Positions 39,301-49,610 of a stretch of DNA of 64,000 nt are shown here, piece by piece. How positions within the stretch are numbered: the stretch's first letter is position 1; the number at the start of each line of letters is the position of its first letter. Position numbers and translations under genes: made by a program. This DNA is from Chrysophaeum taylorii (lineage: Eukaryota > Sar > Pelagophyceae > Pelagomonadales > Pelagomonadaceae): the NCBI GenBank assembly GCA_029834535.1, contig JAQMWT010000498.1, positions 1 through 64,000 on the forward strand, given 5' to 3'. Below the pieces are notes generated by a model. The model was given only the letters and a program-made list of their open reading frames with translations, had not been told where the DNA came from and made no database searches.

Positions 39301-41420
39301 CATCGGAGACTCGGGCGGGGCGCGCCGTCCGTTAAAAGACAACTCCCGACAATGGCTGCGCTTCGCATAGAGATTGGAACGCGAAAGTTGCGCTCGAATG
39401 ACCCGAACTGTCCTGGTATCGGCCTCCGTCATACTCGTCATCGCGCGGCCGACATCGTCTGCGCAGGCGCGAATTGCGACTGGAACGCCGGCTATTGCGG
39501 CGACGGCGGGGGCTCGGACTGGGTGTTGGGCTATTGACCTTCTGATCAGGGCTCTTACTTCGGCGTCGGCGCGACGATCGTCTAGAAAGTGACGGTCCGT
39601 CTCGCTGTCGTGTAGAAGACGACTTGCCGTCTTTAATACTCCTGACATCACTCACCATGGTCGCCATCGTGGTTCCTAGCTAGGTGAGGGCCGTGTGAAT
39701 CTCGGTAGTGGGTTCCGATCCGCGCGTAGCGTGCGCATTAGATGCATCGTTGCGCTTCACCCAATCGGAGCGCGATATGGGCTGCTTCTTCTGTTTCCGA
39801 ATGCGCTTCCACATCGCATAATGGTATCGATCCGGATCGCGGTTGCAAACCACGCGATTTCCGTGTTCATCTTCATCATGAGTGGACCAGAAGAATCCGC
39901 ACTCCTAGCAGGTCTTCTTGCACCACCAAAACGGATCTCGTAAGATCAGCGGAACCGCATTTCCAGAAGGTTTGTCCGCATCTTTTTTGGTTTGTTGATC
40001 GGAGGGCATAGCTCGACCTCCCCGCCCTCGCGGCGGTTTATTTGGTTTCGGATTGGAGGTTCCTCGGTCCTTTTCCTCCTCCATCAACTTCCGAAAGTCG
40101 TTCTCGAGTCTGGAATAGCTATCCGGGTGACCGCTCCGCATAGTGTCCTTGGACGCCAAACCGCTAATAAGCTGGTCGATAATATCAACATCGTCCATCG
40201 TGCGGCTGGACTCGGTGCAAAAGGCTAGCACCTCATTCTGGAACTTGGTGCAGTAGGTCTGCACATGCCTTTCCCCAATCTTCTTCGAACAGAAGCCTGA
40301 GTGACCTCCCGCAGCTTATCGAGCAGCTCCTGCTGCGTGCTCGAAGGTCGACAAGTCGATCTAAAATAATCCAAGACCCTATCACAATAGGTTTTGTTCA
40401 GACGACGGAGGCGCCGAATCGCCGCCCCATGCTCTTCGTCGTCCGCATCCAATTTCCAATAAAATGACGGACCGTGCAGTAGCTCGTCACAGAGCCTCTC
40501 ATGTTTTTTTAATGCTCTTCGAAAATCGGTGTAACCGTATCACGTAAATGCATGGGCAATAAATAACATAGCTTCTCGACCGAGTAATGGTCGTCAGCCA
40601 AGGTGTGCATCACCGCTGCCGAATCCAAATCAAATTGTCGTTGATCTCGACCTTCGATGACGAGTTTGAAGTTGTCAGCCTTCAAACCGGAAGTGGGGCG
40701 ACGAGATCGGCCCAAGCTGGCCTTCTCGACGGCGTCCGGAAATGTCTGCGATAATCCCCTTTAAAAACTTCGCACCTTCGGGTTCCGCCCTACCTTCAGT
40801 CTCCGTATCGACTCCGGGCGGAGGTTCATCCCCCGTTTCAGTGCCCCTTTCCGGTCCAGTCCGCCTCGCGGGTGTTTCCGGTTCGGGCCGACTCACGGGT
40901 CGTTCACGGCTGCTCTCATGTCGCATAACTCGTTCTGCTGCTAATTCGTCTCGCTCACGACGAAACCGATCAACCTCTTCACGTAAGGTCCTCGTTGTCT
41001 CGGGCTCTTGCCGCAGCGCTTCATTTAGCAAATTAAGTTCTTGTCGAGCTGCTTCTTCCCTAGCTTCAGCCCTTCCACGGGCGAATTGCTCAGCAAGCCG
41101 CTCGTTTTCGCGTCGTCTCCGCTCGAGGTCTGCACGAAGCTGACATCGAGTCACGGATCCGCGCTCAATAGTAGTGCGCTCGCCACGGTCCGGGGTCGTT
41201 GGACTCATCGGCGAAAAAATGCTGTTTCTGGAGGCGCTTCAACAGGAGGCATTTCGGTAGCGTCGAATGCCCCGGCCTCTCGTAATTCACCTTCCTCGCG
41301 GCCGGTCTCAGTGGCGGCGGGAAGCACTGGAGGAGATCCTTCTTCACGCACGTCTGCGTCTTCTTCCATACTGTCGATGAGGAATCTCGAACCAAGTCCG
41401 GATTCGATCACTCGAAGAGA
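36330..41420 (-). mobile_element. Broken retroelement fossil with a C5-cytosine methyltransferase-like part
   Basis: All recognisable parts read on the minus strand and follow retroelement order. Right to left: a coiled-coil and gag-like region (about 41200-39900, charged, with a Lys/Arg/Gly-rich end), a retropepsin-like protease region (about 38600-38130, FLLGARDIRVLVAKVDY), a linker (about 38130-37600), then a DNA C5-methyltransferase-like part (about 37390-36330: VVMLFSGAGGSTLGL and ASPPCVHSALCN, with a motif IX/X-like end near 36430). No reverse transcriptase or integrase was recognised, and paired long terminal repeats were not found. It is clearly broken in several places and moderately old. 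The family is probably LTR-type (Ty3-like protease region), but this is uncertain. Methyltransferase capture by eukaryotic retrotransposons has been reported before in algae and dinoflagellates. Confidence 0.65.
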
Positions 41421-41874
41421 TGCACGTCGCTAACAATGACGTGATCCGTCGCTGTCAAAACAGCACTCGCGGAGTTCTTGTCCGCCTGGCAATCCAAAAT
41501 GCCGTGTGGGTAGCGATCCCACTCGCTAACAGCTTCCGCCGTTCAGCTATACCAAAATCAATCCGGGTGAATGCGCTGCGATTTCCAACTCGCGCGCGTG
41601 TTCGTCGTCTCTCGGGACGTACGTGTGGCGCAAGGAGAATTTTAGGGGATACCTGGCGTGCCTTCGAATCCTGGCTCGCCGCTCGCGTCCGTGCCCTTGG
41701 TGGGGTCACTGGACGAGGATGGCCGTTCTCCCGCCACACGACCACAAACAACTTCCGTGCCTGGTCCTCACAACTTGAGGATCGGCTGTTGCTTTATGAT
41801 CAAGGATATATCGAAAGACAGAAATCAGGGTGACGCAGGTCACGGAAAAGGAAGATGATGTCATAGAGAACACT
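41421..41874. other. Flank of the retroelement fossil
   Basis: No intact gene is seen. A segment near 41755-41800 (ACTTGAGGAT, then TTTATGAT) resembles one near 42378-42425, suggesting diverged repeated untranslated or terminal sequence of the fossil. Exact limits could not be set. Confidence 0.35.
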
Positions 41875-41884
41875 GACATCATCA

Positions 41885-41987
41885 TAATTATCTCCGCCCG
41901 TCAGGCACATCCCTCATACCCCACAAACCCACCCACATCCTTCATGCTCCCCACACACACCCCCCTCTTAGCAGTCGACATTTAAAG
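41885..41987. mobile_element. Solo minisatellite unit between 10-bp direct repeats
   Basis: One unit of the roughly 100-bp minisatellite, in the opposite orientation to 11760-12130, lies between two copies of GACATCATCA (41875-41884 and 41988-41997). This looks like a target-site duplication around a small insertion. It ends TAGCAGTCGACATTTAAA. Confidence 0.7.
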
Positions 41988-41997
41988 ACATCATCAG

Positions 41998-42924
41998 AAC
42001 GGAGTAGGGTGCCCCTGATAAGGGGGGCCCTAGAAGAGGGGTAAGCCTTAGGAGGCGGGAGTTGCCGCCGCAGTACGAACGAAACAAAATCCGCGTATAC
42101 TCTTCAACGCAATTCAGTCCGCTGGAACTCCGCGTGCTTCATCAGGGCACGCGCGTAAATTCGGACCGCGTAATACAGTGCGTACGGGGCACTCGTTCGT
42201 CGGCGACCGATATTGTCGCACGTTCTCGTAGCCTCGACCACGTATGGTGGCACAGAAAAACACTCCCGACCCTCAGGTGACAAGGGGGGTACTCACCGAC
42301 TTGCCCTAGACCTCACTGAACGAGGCCAACACGGACTCGGGGTCGGATATGCTCGCCACACTACTTGCTCACGCTTACCAAGCCTCTCAACTTGAGGATG
42401 GAGAGTCGATTTATGATAGCAAGATACGCGCCTCTCGAGGGAGAGGCATGACGTCACTAGGAAAGTAAGAAAAGGCGTTCCGTTGAACGGGTACCAAGCC
42501 TTGAGAAAGGGGGGTAAGCTTTAGCGGTCGCTAACCGTTGGTTGCAATGGAGTACAGCGCCTAACACGCTTGCTCCCTGCGGCGGCCCCGGCTGAGATGG
42601 TGCCTGCTCGCCTCCCGGGCTGGCCGGTTAGCACCCGGAAAGTCCGCGCTGGGATGGGGTTCGCTCGGTTGGGCAGAACGCGACGGACAGGTCGATTGTT
42701 CGTGGACCAACAAGTCCGCGGCCTGCGACGCTTTTGCACGACCTCGCACAAGACCGCGGTCCGCAGTGGCGGTCCACCATCAACAAGTCCGTCCTCGTCC
42801 CTCGCCTCTGCCCCAACTGCGTGATTTTCCTCTGTGATTCCGTACCGGCTCCTGCCGGTCCGGCCTGGCTCCCATTGCTCGGGAGAGGTCTGAAGTTAGT
42901 TAGTTAGTTAGTTCGCCTTAACGG
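41998..42924. other. Intergenic stretch with diverged repeats
   Basis: Contains three AAGGGGGG-type motifs with nearby GTAAGC or GTACTC, the repeat partner of 41755-41800, and a (TTAG)n run at about 42894-42912. No open frame with a recognisable domain was found. Confidence 0.4.
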
Positions 42925-43332
42925 TCAGGACTTGCCGCCACAGACATGACGAGGAGCAGCTTGACGGTGCCGTCTAGAGCGTTGGGGGCGACCTTGTCTC
43001 CCTGCGCCCTCCAGACCCGTCGGGGTGGCCATCGCTTGGCGGCTGTCGGTGCCTCGGCGCGCGGCGTCGTTCGCTCGGCGGAACTTGAGACTTTCCACCA
43101 CGGCGTAGACGGTGAAGACGAGCACCATGACCGCAAAGAAGAAGACGGCCACCCCAAAGATAAACGTGAAGGACCTGAATGCGTCGACGCCTTTGTCGAA
43201 GGCGTCGATGCCTTCTTGCCCTGTTTTTTTGGCGATAACGCCGGCAAGGACTAGGGTGCCAAAAGACTCCGCGATGGACGACACCCAGTCAAGTGCCTTG
43301 ATCACGTGCGCGAAGTTGCGCGCCACGGCCAT
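42925..43332 (-). CDS. Small predicted membrane protein, unknown function
   Basis: 135 residues from MAVARNFAHV. Two hydrophobic stretches are visible: SFGTLVLAGVIA (about 20-33) and a strong one starting FTFIFGVAVFFFAVMVL (about 53-78). The C-terminal third is Arg-rich and less protein-like; an overlapping frame there reads KVAPNALDGTVKLLLVMSV, so a short intron or frameshift near 42990 may move the true end to that frame. The gene lies between the retroelement fossil and a Helitron-like copy. I do not recognise the family. Confidence 0.45.
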   Translation of the reverse strand: MAVARNFAHVIKALDWVSSIAESFGTLVLAGVIAKKTGQEGIDAFDKGVDAFRSFTFIFGVAVFFFAVMVLVFTVYAVVESLKFRRANDAARRGTDSRQAMATPTGLEGAGRQGRPQRSRRHRQAAPRHVCGGKS

Positions 43333-43443
43333 CGCCACGAAGCATGCATATGTGCGTCTCGGACACGTTCCACCTTGTTCCAGTGCATAGCAGTAGCTCG
43401 TCTAGATGTACGTCATTTCTACAAGTGTAGCATGTAGAGGTGT

Positions 43444-44648
43444 ACAAGTGCAGGCCAGTAAGTTCACCTAGTCCCAATCTCTAACCCTAGTAAGTTCAGG
43501 TCTGGTCCCACTAAGTTCACCTGGTCAGTTAGTTCACTTAGTTCCAATCTCTATCCCGGCGTAAACCCACTCGTGCTCACGCCCACTCACCCCACTCTCC
43601 TTTGAGCTCGTCGCTCTCACCTCCGCTAATCTAAGCTGCTTTGATCCGCACGCGCCGCCAGCCTTTGAGTTTGAGTTGTCAAAAAACTCCAGTAAGCTCA
43701 CCTGGTCTAAGTAAGTTCACCTGGTCACTCACTTCACCTAGTCCCAATGTCTAGACCCAGTAAGCTCACCTGGTCCCAGTAAGTTCACCTACAGTGCGCG
43801 TGTAGACGCCGGGAGGGGGCTTATCGGTATTGCGCAGCACGTGTGGGGTAGGGTGGAGTCGTCGACTCAGAAGAGCATACCCTCGGGGTTGCCGATCGAC
43901 AGAGAGCCACGTAGAGCTGGACGTGACAGAAGACAGGCTTGGGCGAGAGGACGCCGACCTCGCGGGGCGTCTAGCCCTGGCTCTTGTTGATCGTGTGGCG
44001 TCGGCGGGCCTCAAGGGATACAGGTTGGAGGAGCCTCGGTGACAACGACACGATCGATCGTGTATCTGGTACCGTTGCAGTGGCCGTGCGACGGGTCGAG
44101 GTTGCGAAGACTTTGAGCTCGCGATCAAAGTCAGCATGCCGTTGGTTGTCAGGGAGTTCAAAACTCGACTCTTGAGAGCGAGGCGTCGGCTTCCGACCCA
44201 ACCTAGTCGGCCGAAAAGAACTCCGACGCCTCGTCTCCGGGAAAAAAAGGCCGAGGTCATGCGCACGTTGTCAGCATCGACAGCATCGTTTCGACGGGGC
44301 GTGAGAATGGCGCGCTGAAAGAGCCGCCGCGGCTCGTGGAAATAGTCTGCGAGGTCGCCGTAGACGGCTTGGAGGCTCACTGTCTAGCTCTCGCGCCTAC
44401 CTGATCCTTACTCTCGTGCCTACCTGATCCTTACCCTAAATCGAGGGACAGCCTCGGCGATGACCCCGACTAGGTCCCGCGTACTTATCTCCGCCCGTCA
44501 AGCACATCCTTCATACCCCACAAACCCACCCACATCCTTCATGCTCCCCACACACACCCCCCCCTCTTAGCAGTCGACATTTAAAGACAGACAAACAGAC
44601 AAACAGACAAACAAACAGACAAACATCTGTCGATTAGTAGTTAGGACA
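43444..44648 (-). mobile_element. Helitron-like element, copy D, carrying a minisatellite unit
   Basis: Has the same ends as copies A and B (ACAAGTGCAGGCC and TAGTAGTTAGGACA). It is the most complete copy: left short repeats, helicase C-terminal fragment, TACCTGATCCTTACC pair, then at 44455-44575 the shared GCGATGACCCCGACTAGGTCC sequence and one minisatellite unit, then the (CAGACAAA)n tail. Copies A and B lack that middle, so they look like internal-deletion forms of this one. It lies about 180 bp upstream of the IMP dehydrogenase start. Confidence 0.72.
43775..44392 (-). pseudogene. Helitron/Pif1-type helicase C-terminal fragment (copy D)
   Basis: The longest uninterrupted fragment of the four (about 200 codons in one frame), starting LQAVYGDLADYFHEPRRLF and QRAILTPRRNDAVDADNVRM. 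Motif V is visible in a second frame as TINKSQG. It still lacks all N-terminal helicase motifs and the Rep domain. Confidence 0.7.
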
Positions 44649-44823
44649 TCAGGTTCCATTCGTTCCGTTGAGAAAGAAAGAGAGATTATCTACATTGTAA
44701 GAAGAATGTATTGTTAGTAGAGGTCAAGTTTCCGGAAACGAAGTGTTGGCCCGAAAACGACGAAAAACAATAGCCCTCCTATTGGCGGAAGGTCAAACCG
44801 GTTTTGTTCACAAAAAAAGAACC

Positions 44824-46365
44824 ATGGACGATAATATGAAGGCTGCTTTAGCGATGGACGAGGCCGAGTTGCAGGACGGGTATTCCGCTGCCGATGTGTT
44901 CGAGGGGTCGAAGAGCCAGTGCGGACTGACGTACGATGACGTGATCTTTCTGCCGGGGCACATCTCGTTTGGTGTGGACGAGGTGGAGTTGGTGTCGAAA
45001 ATTTCTCGGAAGATTGCCGTGAAAACGCCATTCGTGTCGTCCCCGATGGACACGGTGACCGAGGCGTCGATGGCGATTGGCATGGCGCTCCACGGGGGGA
45101 TCGGGATCGTGCATTACAACATGTCGGTCGAGGAACAGTGCGCGGAGGTGCGTAAGGTGAAGAAGTTCAAGAACGGCTTCATCACCGAGCCGACCGTGCT
45201 CGCGCCGCACAACACGCTGGCGGACGTGGACCGGATCAAGGAGCAGTCGGGGCACTCGGGAATTCCGATCACGCTGGACGGCCGCATTCACTCTAAACTG
45301 GTCGGCATCGTGACGAAACGAGATATCGATTTCCAAGAGGACCGGTCCATAGCGATTTCCACCGTTATGACGACCGATTTGGTGGTGGCCAAAGAGCCCG
45401 TCAGCCTCGTGGAAGCCAACGAGCTCCTCCGCCAGTCGAAAAAGGGCAAGCTCCCCGTGGTGAACGAGGCGGGCGCTCTCGTGTCGCTCATCTCGAGAAC
45501 CGACATTACCAAGGCCCTCGATTACCCCCTCTCGTCGGTCGACGCTCACAAATCGCTGCTTTGTGGCGCCGCCATTGGCACGCGCCTTTCGGACCGCGAC
45601 CGTTTCCTCGCCTTGGTGGACGCGGGCGTCGACTTGGTCGTGTTGGACTCGTCTCAGGGCGACTCCGAGTACCAACGAGATATGATTCGCTGGATCAAGG
45701 ACATCCATCCGGAGATCCAAGTCGTGGGGGGCAACGTCGTCACGAGGACCCAAGCCCTCCACTTAATCCAGGCGGGCGTCGACGGCCTTCGGGTTGGCAT
45801 GGGCGTCGGGAGTATTTGCACGACGCAAGAGGTGTGCGCCTGCGGCCGGCCTCAGGCCTCGGCCGTCTACCACGTGTCCAGGTTGGCAAGAAAATTCGGG
45901 GTCCCTGTTATCGCCGACGGGGGCGTCGCGAACACGGGACACATCATCAAGGCCCTCAGCTTGGGCGCCTCGTGCGTCATGATGGGCAGTCTCCTGGCCG
46001 GAACCGCCGAAACCCCCGGCGACTACTTCTTTCAAGACGGCGTTCGTCTCAAGCGCTACCGCGGGATGGGTTCCCTCGAGGCGATGAAGGTCGGCTCCGC
46101 GAAGCGCTACTTCGCCTCGGCCGCCAAGGTCAAGGTCGCCCAGGGGGTATCTGGTGCTGTCGTCGACAAGGGTAGCCTCAACCAATACATCCCCTACCTC
46201 GTCATGGGCGTCAAGCACGGTCTCCAGGATATCGGCTTCAAGTCCATCTCCGACCTCCAGACCAACGTCGCCATCGGCAAGGTTCGCATGGAACTCCGCT
46301 CGGCAGCGGCGCAACGGGAGGGCGGCGTTCACAGCCTCCACTCCCATTCTTCATCCAACAATTAA
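44824..46365 (+). CDS. IMPDH: Inosine-5'-monophosphate dehydrogenase
   Basis: 513 residues, the family length, no intron. Catalyses the NAD-dependent oxidation of IMP to XMP, the rate-setting step of guanine nucleotide synthesis. Start [10 protein letters not shown] is the first ATG in frame. Seen: [20 protein letters not shown], two CBS domains inserted in the barrel (about 115-235: [23 protein letters not shown]), [10 protein letters not shown], the catalytic Cys loop [15 protein letters not shown] (about 330), and the flap motif [10 protein letters not shown]. The loop has Val and Thr where many enzymes have GSGSICIT. A Helitron-like copy ends less than 200 bp upstream, so the promoter lies between or within it. 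Confidence 0.96.
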   Translation: MDDNMKAALAMDEAELQDGYSAADVFEGSKSQCGLTYDDVIFLPGHISFGVDEVELVSKISRKIAVKTPFVSSPMDTVTEASMAIGMALHGGIGIVHYNMSVEEQCAEVRKVKKFKNGFITEPTVLAPHNTLADVDRIKEQSGHSGIPITLDGRIHSKLVGIVTKRDIDFQEDRSIAISTVMTTDLVVAKEPVSLVEANELLRQSKKGKLPVVNEAGALVSLISRTDITKALDYPLSSVDAHKSLLCGAAIGTRLSDRDRFLALVDAGVDLVVLDSSQGDSEYQRDMIRWIKDIHPEIQVVGGNVVTRTQALHLIQAGVDGLRVGMGVGSICTTQEVCACGRPQASAVYHVSRLARKFGVPVIADGGVANTGHIIKALSLGASCVMMGSLLAGTAETPGDYFFQDGVRLKRYRGMGSLEAMKVGSAKRYFASAAKVKVAQGVSGAVVDKGSLNQYIPYLVMGVKHGLQDIGFKSISDLQTNVAIGKVRMELRSAAAQREGGVHSLHSHSSSNN

Positions 46366-46454
46366 CACCTCGAGACCCTCGCGCGCGACCAGATATATGC
46401 CGACGACGAATCGAGAAAATTTACGACAACGACGACGAAACTATTTTCTTTTAC

Positions 46455-46487
<33 letters not shown>

Positions 46488-46844
46488 TTGAGATTGTTGT
46501 CACCCCACCAATATACTCTACTTTTCTACCTACCTTGTCACCGCTTTCTTCTCTGTCGTTGCGGTTTTGTGCCCTTGTCCGCAACGGCTGCTCTCGCGTC
46601 ACACTTTCATGATGGTGCTGCTGCTCCTCCTAGACTTGATGAAGAAAGATATATATTGTTTCCGAACCTGATAATAACCGTAGTACCGGGCCAATCTCGG
46701 TCTAGATCGCTCGCCCTCTCTCCCTATGCGCCGCCGTTAGTTAATTACCCGGGCTCTCGAGTTGCGAGGAGGAATTCATTCATTCATTCATTCGTGCGAG
46801 GCCGCACTCCTATTATTTTTATTATTATTATGAAGGATGAAAGA
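46366..46844. other. Convergent intergenic region with microsatellites
   Basis: Holds a (CCG)n run at about 46457-46486, (ATTC)n near 46775-46793 and (ATT)n near 46811-46831. No gene is seen; it serves as 3' flank for both neighbours. Confidence 0.55.
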
Positions 46845-48005
46845 TCACCGATGTCGTCGTCGGGAAGAATTATTGCTCGACGCTGGCGCTACTCTAAATC
46901 GCAAGTCAAACCCTTCCTCGAGCGCTTTGATGTTCCTCGGCTTGACGGCGAAACGCGCACCAGTGGGACGCGGCTTGGAGGATGACCGCGGTCGAGACCG
47001 ACGCGTCGTCGTCGCACTCAGGGGGCGGACTCCCCTTTCTCCTCCTTCGCGGGACTTTTCGTCGCCGATGCACTGGAAAGTTTCTATTGGTATTCGCGCC
47101 GCTTCCTCCTGGAGTTTATACTCTTCGTCCAACCACCGTTTGATGCCATCCCACCCTCGGGCAGGGTGCGACTGATCGAGTCCAACGTCGGGGAACATCT
47201 GGAGAACATTGTGAGATCTCGAGCGTCGACTCGCAGAGACCGGCCGGGTACTATACAGCTTTGACGCAGACTTGGATGCTGCAAGATTCGCGGATTGGGG
47301 ACGTCTCGCTGGTCGCCTGCTTGGTACGCCGTCCTCCTTCGCCGCCGCCGATTTACTGCGAGCGAGACTGCTCGAGCCAGCACCGTCGAACCACACGGGG
47401 TGGCTAGGAGGCGAAGCTTCCAGGAGCATGGGAGATTTGGCGGCGGGTTCAGCAACCTTGACCATTTCCTCCTCGACATTCACAACCTCGTTGGCTCGCA
47501 ACGAAACGTGGTTAAACGAGTCTTCTTCGCTCTGAGCTGGAGCTCGGGCAGCCTCGAGCGTGGAAGTCGCCGAGTCTCCGGCGTCAGCATCCTCCTCGTA
47601 ATCATCTTCGTAGTCGTCGTCGTCGTCGTCGTCTTGGCCACAACGCGCCGCGGGAGTCTGCGGATTGAGAATACTGTCGATGATGTCGTCCATGCCATCG
47701 TCGACGACTGGATCGACGACGATAACCGTCGGGTCGTCGTCGTCGTCGTCGGCAAGGATATTATCGAGGATGTCTGCCATGCTATCGGTTGTCATTGGAG
47801 CATCCTCTTCCGGCTCACTACCATGGTGCGGCGGCCGCCGCCGAATCTCGGAGGTCGGGACACACTCCCGAAAGTCGCCGTCGTCGTAAAAAATGTTGTA
47901 ATGGTGGTCGTCGATGACCGTGGCGATTCGACCTGGGTACCAAGCGTCGTCGTCGTCGTCGTCATCATCATAGAGTGCCTCGACGGCTTCGTCTACCTCG
48001 AACAT
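46845..48005 (-). CDS. Tudor/Agenet-like domain protein with acidic middle
   Basis: 386 residues, one exon. Residues about 1-60 form a Tudor-type barrel (FEVDEAVEALY, WYPGRIATVIDD, YNIFYDDGDFRECVP), the kind that binds methylated Lys or Arg on histones. Then come Asp-rich stretches (about 85-150) and a basic Ser/Arg-rich half (RRPARRPQSANLAASKSASK). The end (FDLRFRVAPASSNNSSRRRHR) is basic. Probably a nuclear chromatin reader; the partner is unknown. Divergent from the zinc-finger gene with 161 bp between starts. Confidence 0.75.
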   Translation of the reverse strand: MFEVDEAVEALYDDDDDDDDAWYPGRIATVIDDHHYNIFYDDGDFRECVPTSEIRRRPPHHGSEPEEDAPMTTDSMADILDNILADDDDDDPTVIVVDPVVDDGMDDIIDSILNPQTPAARCGQDDDDDDDYEDDYEEDADAGDSATSTLEAARAPAQSEEDSFNHVSLRANEVVNVEEEMVKVAEPAAKSPMLLEASPPSHPVWFDGAGSSSLARSKSAAAKEDGVPSRRPARRPQSANLAASKSASKLYSTRPVSASRRSRSHNVLQMFPDVGLDQSHPARGWDGIKRWLDEEYKLQEEAARIPIETFQCIGDEKSREGGERGVRPLSATTTRRSRPRSSSKPRPTGARFAVKPRNIKALEEGFDLRFRVAPASSNNSSRRRHR

Positions 48006-48166
48006 GTACTCTCAGCGTTGACCGGCAACCTGGCTGAGTCAGTCACACTGTGACTCACACATCTAGGAACACCCGCCGAGAGACCCTAAACATTAAAAAA
48101 GATGAACCGTAACGATGGCGTCAAAGCGTCCCGGCATTCCACAACAAAAGCCGTGCAAAAAGGATC
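48006..48166. promoter_or_regulatory. Divergent promoter, Tudor gene / zinc-finger gene
   Basis: 161 bp between ATGs, containing TGACTCA-like and GTGACTCAC motifs near 48035-48060 (bZIP-type cores). Confidence 0.45.
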
Positions 48167-48950
48167 ATGATCAACGTGGGGGCCAGCAATCAATCCTTCG
48201 ACAATTGGTTTTCGTCGACGTTCAAGCAGCAAGCTGGGGCGCAGCGGCAACGGCGAACGTTGAATCGACGACCGCATTCGCTGCACATCTCGAGCCCGCG
48301 CTTGGAAAAGTCGCGGCCTTCAGATTTCAGTCCGAATTTGAAAAATGCGCCGGATCATCATCTATTCGCCACTGCGGACTCGATCTTCGGGACGGCGAAA
48401 GATATCGGACCGAAGCCCGTAGCGAGACGGTGGGAGATCATTTTTACGGTGCCGGAAGACGCCAAGAGCGGCGACCGTATCTGTTGCGACCTTCCTACTG
48501 GCTCGGTTGCCACCGCTATTGTCCCGCCGGATCACCCGCCCGGCGACAAGTTTACCGTCGTCTATCCCCGCGCGCCCGGACAAAGGGAATCCGTCGCCGC
48601 GGTGGCAGCAGACAAAAGGTTCAAATGCAAAATCTGCGGTCGGAGATTCCGAAATGAAATGCATTTGCGAATCCACGGATCGTCGCACAACCGAGCGGTG
48701 CCGGCGCGAACGGATCGCCAACAGCTGATACCGCATCCGAGCAGGATTCGAATCGCGGTTGTCGCGCGTGACCAGGACAGTCCGAAGCGATCGGCGAGCA
48801 AATACACTTGCGCTTCTTGCGCCCGCGTTTTTCGCAGCCAGGCAGCGCTCGAGGTGCACACCGCGCGTCATCACACTATGGCAAATCGAGATTCGACCGA
48901 CCCCCTGGCCGACGTGTCCAAATATAGCACCTCGAGAAGTTTTGTTTATA

Positions 48951-48985
<35 letters not shown>

Positions 48986-49207
48986 GGGCCTTTGTCTCCC
49001 TCGTCGTTCACGAGGCGAAAACCGACGATGTCCGATGGTCGTCCGTCTTACCTACGACAGCGACAAAAAGAACAGCACCACCACGTTCGGCGAGGAGAGC
49101 CGCGCGTGGCTAGGGACCACCACACGGCACTACCCGAGCTACAGCCGAAAGAGCAAGCGTCCCGACGCGTGCATCGCAGATGGGATTCCAGTTTTGCAAC
49201 GGGTTAA
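48167..49207 (+). CDS. C2H2 zinc-finger protein
   Basis: 346 residues. Two C2H2 fingers: FKCKICGRRFRNEMHLRIHG (about 151-175) and YTCASCARVFRSQAALEVHT (about 213-237), each with H-x4-H spacing. Before them, about 95-140, is a VPEDAKSGDRICCDLPTG/VPPDHPPGDKF repeat, a beta-type motif seen in many stramenopile proteins. An Asp tract near 265 is coded by GAC repeats. After about residue 280 another frame (SRKSKRPDACIADGIPVLQR) looks more protein-like, so a short intron or frameshift may alter the real C-terminus. Probably nucleic-acid binding; the target is unknown. Confidence 0.7.
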
Positions 49208-49571
49208 TATAACGATGAGCCGCTCATGGGGATAGGGCCTTCGCGCATATTTGGGGCCAACAACTGATAGACCTTTGTTTGTTTGTTTGTTTGTTTGTTT
49301 GTGGCGAACTCTTATAATCCTTTTAAGCAAGAGTAGAAGTCTGATGGTTTGGCTAAAAGAATAACTAACACGAGAAGCATGCACTGAGGGCCAGCAGCAC
49401 AAACATATTATTTCTGCGGTCGAGCCGTCTGGACGTTGGACGCAACATTAAGTATTATCCGGGAGCAATCCCGCTCGTTTAACCTGTGCAATCTAAGAGC
49501 ACCGACAAGAAGAAGATAAGAGGCGCGATGATGTGATTGCCGGAGATGATGGCAAAGCAAAAAACTGTGTC
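49208..49571. other. Convergent intergenic region
   Basis: Contains a (GTTT)n run at about 49276-49302, of the type also seen at 33330-33365. No gene is seen. Confidence 0.5.
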
Positions 49572-49574
49572 TTA

Positions 49575-49610
<36 letters not shown>

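Noticed and set aside
42521-42824. Short frames on both strands near 42.6 kb
   Set aside because: Overlapping, Arg/Pro-rich, without ATG context or domain, and in repeat-rich flank DNA.
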